DNA of 64,000 nt from Ignelater luminosus. Lineage: Eukaryota > Arthropoda > Insecta > Coleoptera > Elateridae. The stretch spans positions 262,260-326,259 of the forward strand of contig VTPC01090413.1 of NCBI GenBank assembly GCA_011009095.1, written 5' to 3'. The notes below the pieces were generated by a model. The model made no database searches. It was not told the DNA's origin and worked only from the letters and a program-made list of their open reading frames with translations. This document shows positions 63,672 through 64,000 of the stretch, one piece after another. Position 1 is the first letter of the stretch, and the number at the start of each line of letters is the position of its first letter. A program made the position numbers and the translations under genes.

Positions 63672-64000
63672 CAACCTATTAATTAATTAACAATAAAAAA
63701 GCCACAGCCTATCATTGTCTATATTTAACTGAATGCAAATCATTACAAAAATCAAATAAAATTATAGAAAAAAATTTGGGTACTTATGGGTTAATTCTAG
63801 TCTTTTCAACCTGTTATCTTGACCATAAAACTGTGCTATTTGACAATTCAGTTTTTATTTTTATATAGCAAAGTGCTAAGTACTTAAAACTTCAAACAAT
63901 TTGCGACTCGGAAATTCGACTCTCGTGCATGTTTCTAGGGTACTACTTAATTTGCTTTGTTTAATATTTAAAATATTTTATTTCAACACTAAAGCTGCAG

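Overview
The window is AT-rich eukaryotic DNA, most likely from an insect or other arthropod. That is judged from the transposon families, the short disrupted reading frames and the long non-coding stretches. I find no convincing intact host gene, rRNA, tRNA or CRISPR array. Almost everything recognisable is a decayed mobile element or a tandem repeat.

The dominant structure is a very large inverted repeat. Bases 1-13,996 reappear, reverse-complemented and diverged by substitutions and indels, at 21,713-36,780. Base 1 pairs with 36,780, so the outer end of the arms is not visible here. Each arm carries the same series: a degenerate satellite-like array (about 0.96-3.95 kb, mirrored at 32.85-35.83 kb), a LINE reverse-transcriptase relic (4.1-5.4 / 31.6-32.7 kb), a long gene-free stretch, a relic of an orphan repetitive protein family (9.3-11.4 / 25.6-27.7 kb) and a DD37D (maT-like) mariner. 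The two mariner copies have lost different parts. The left arm ends exactly at a 261-N assembly gap (13,997-14,257), so the palindrome may be real or may be a mis-joined second haplotype.

The spacer between the arms (14,258-21,712) holds a LINE C-terminal scrap, a piggyBac relic, a relic of a repetitive DUF7869-like protein family and a LINE endonuclease scrap. The rest is AT-rich filler.

Right of the inverted repeat, 36.8-49.3 kb is nearly featureless except for an exact 78-bp-period minisatellite (43,896-44,280) and one well-kept unassigned ORF (47,066-47,314). The most interesting element is on the minus strand at 49.9-53.0 kb. It is a decayed non-LTR retroelement that reads, in order, OTU-type cysteine protease, RFX-like winged helix, reverse transcriptase with a YLDD box, and a conserved post-RT segment. 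The OTU and RFX-like parts share one reading frame, and the RFX-like ORF lacks an ATG, so ORF callers that need a start would miss it. The RT part also contains a 137-bp duplication next to a 10-N gap.

The last 6 kb contains another LINE C-terminal relic (58.0-58.4 kb), a degenerate array of roughly 140-bp repeats (58.5-59.7 kb), an echo of the arm satellite (59.8 kb), and two collinear pieces of a piggyBac transposase (60.2-60.75 and 63.37-63.67 kb).
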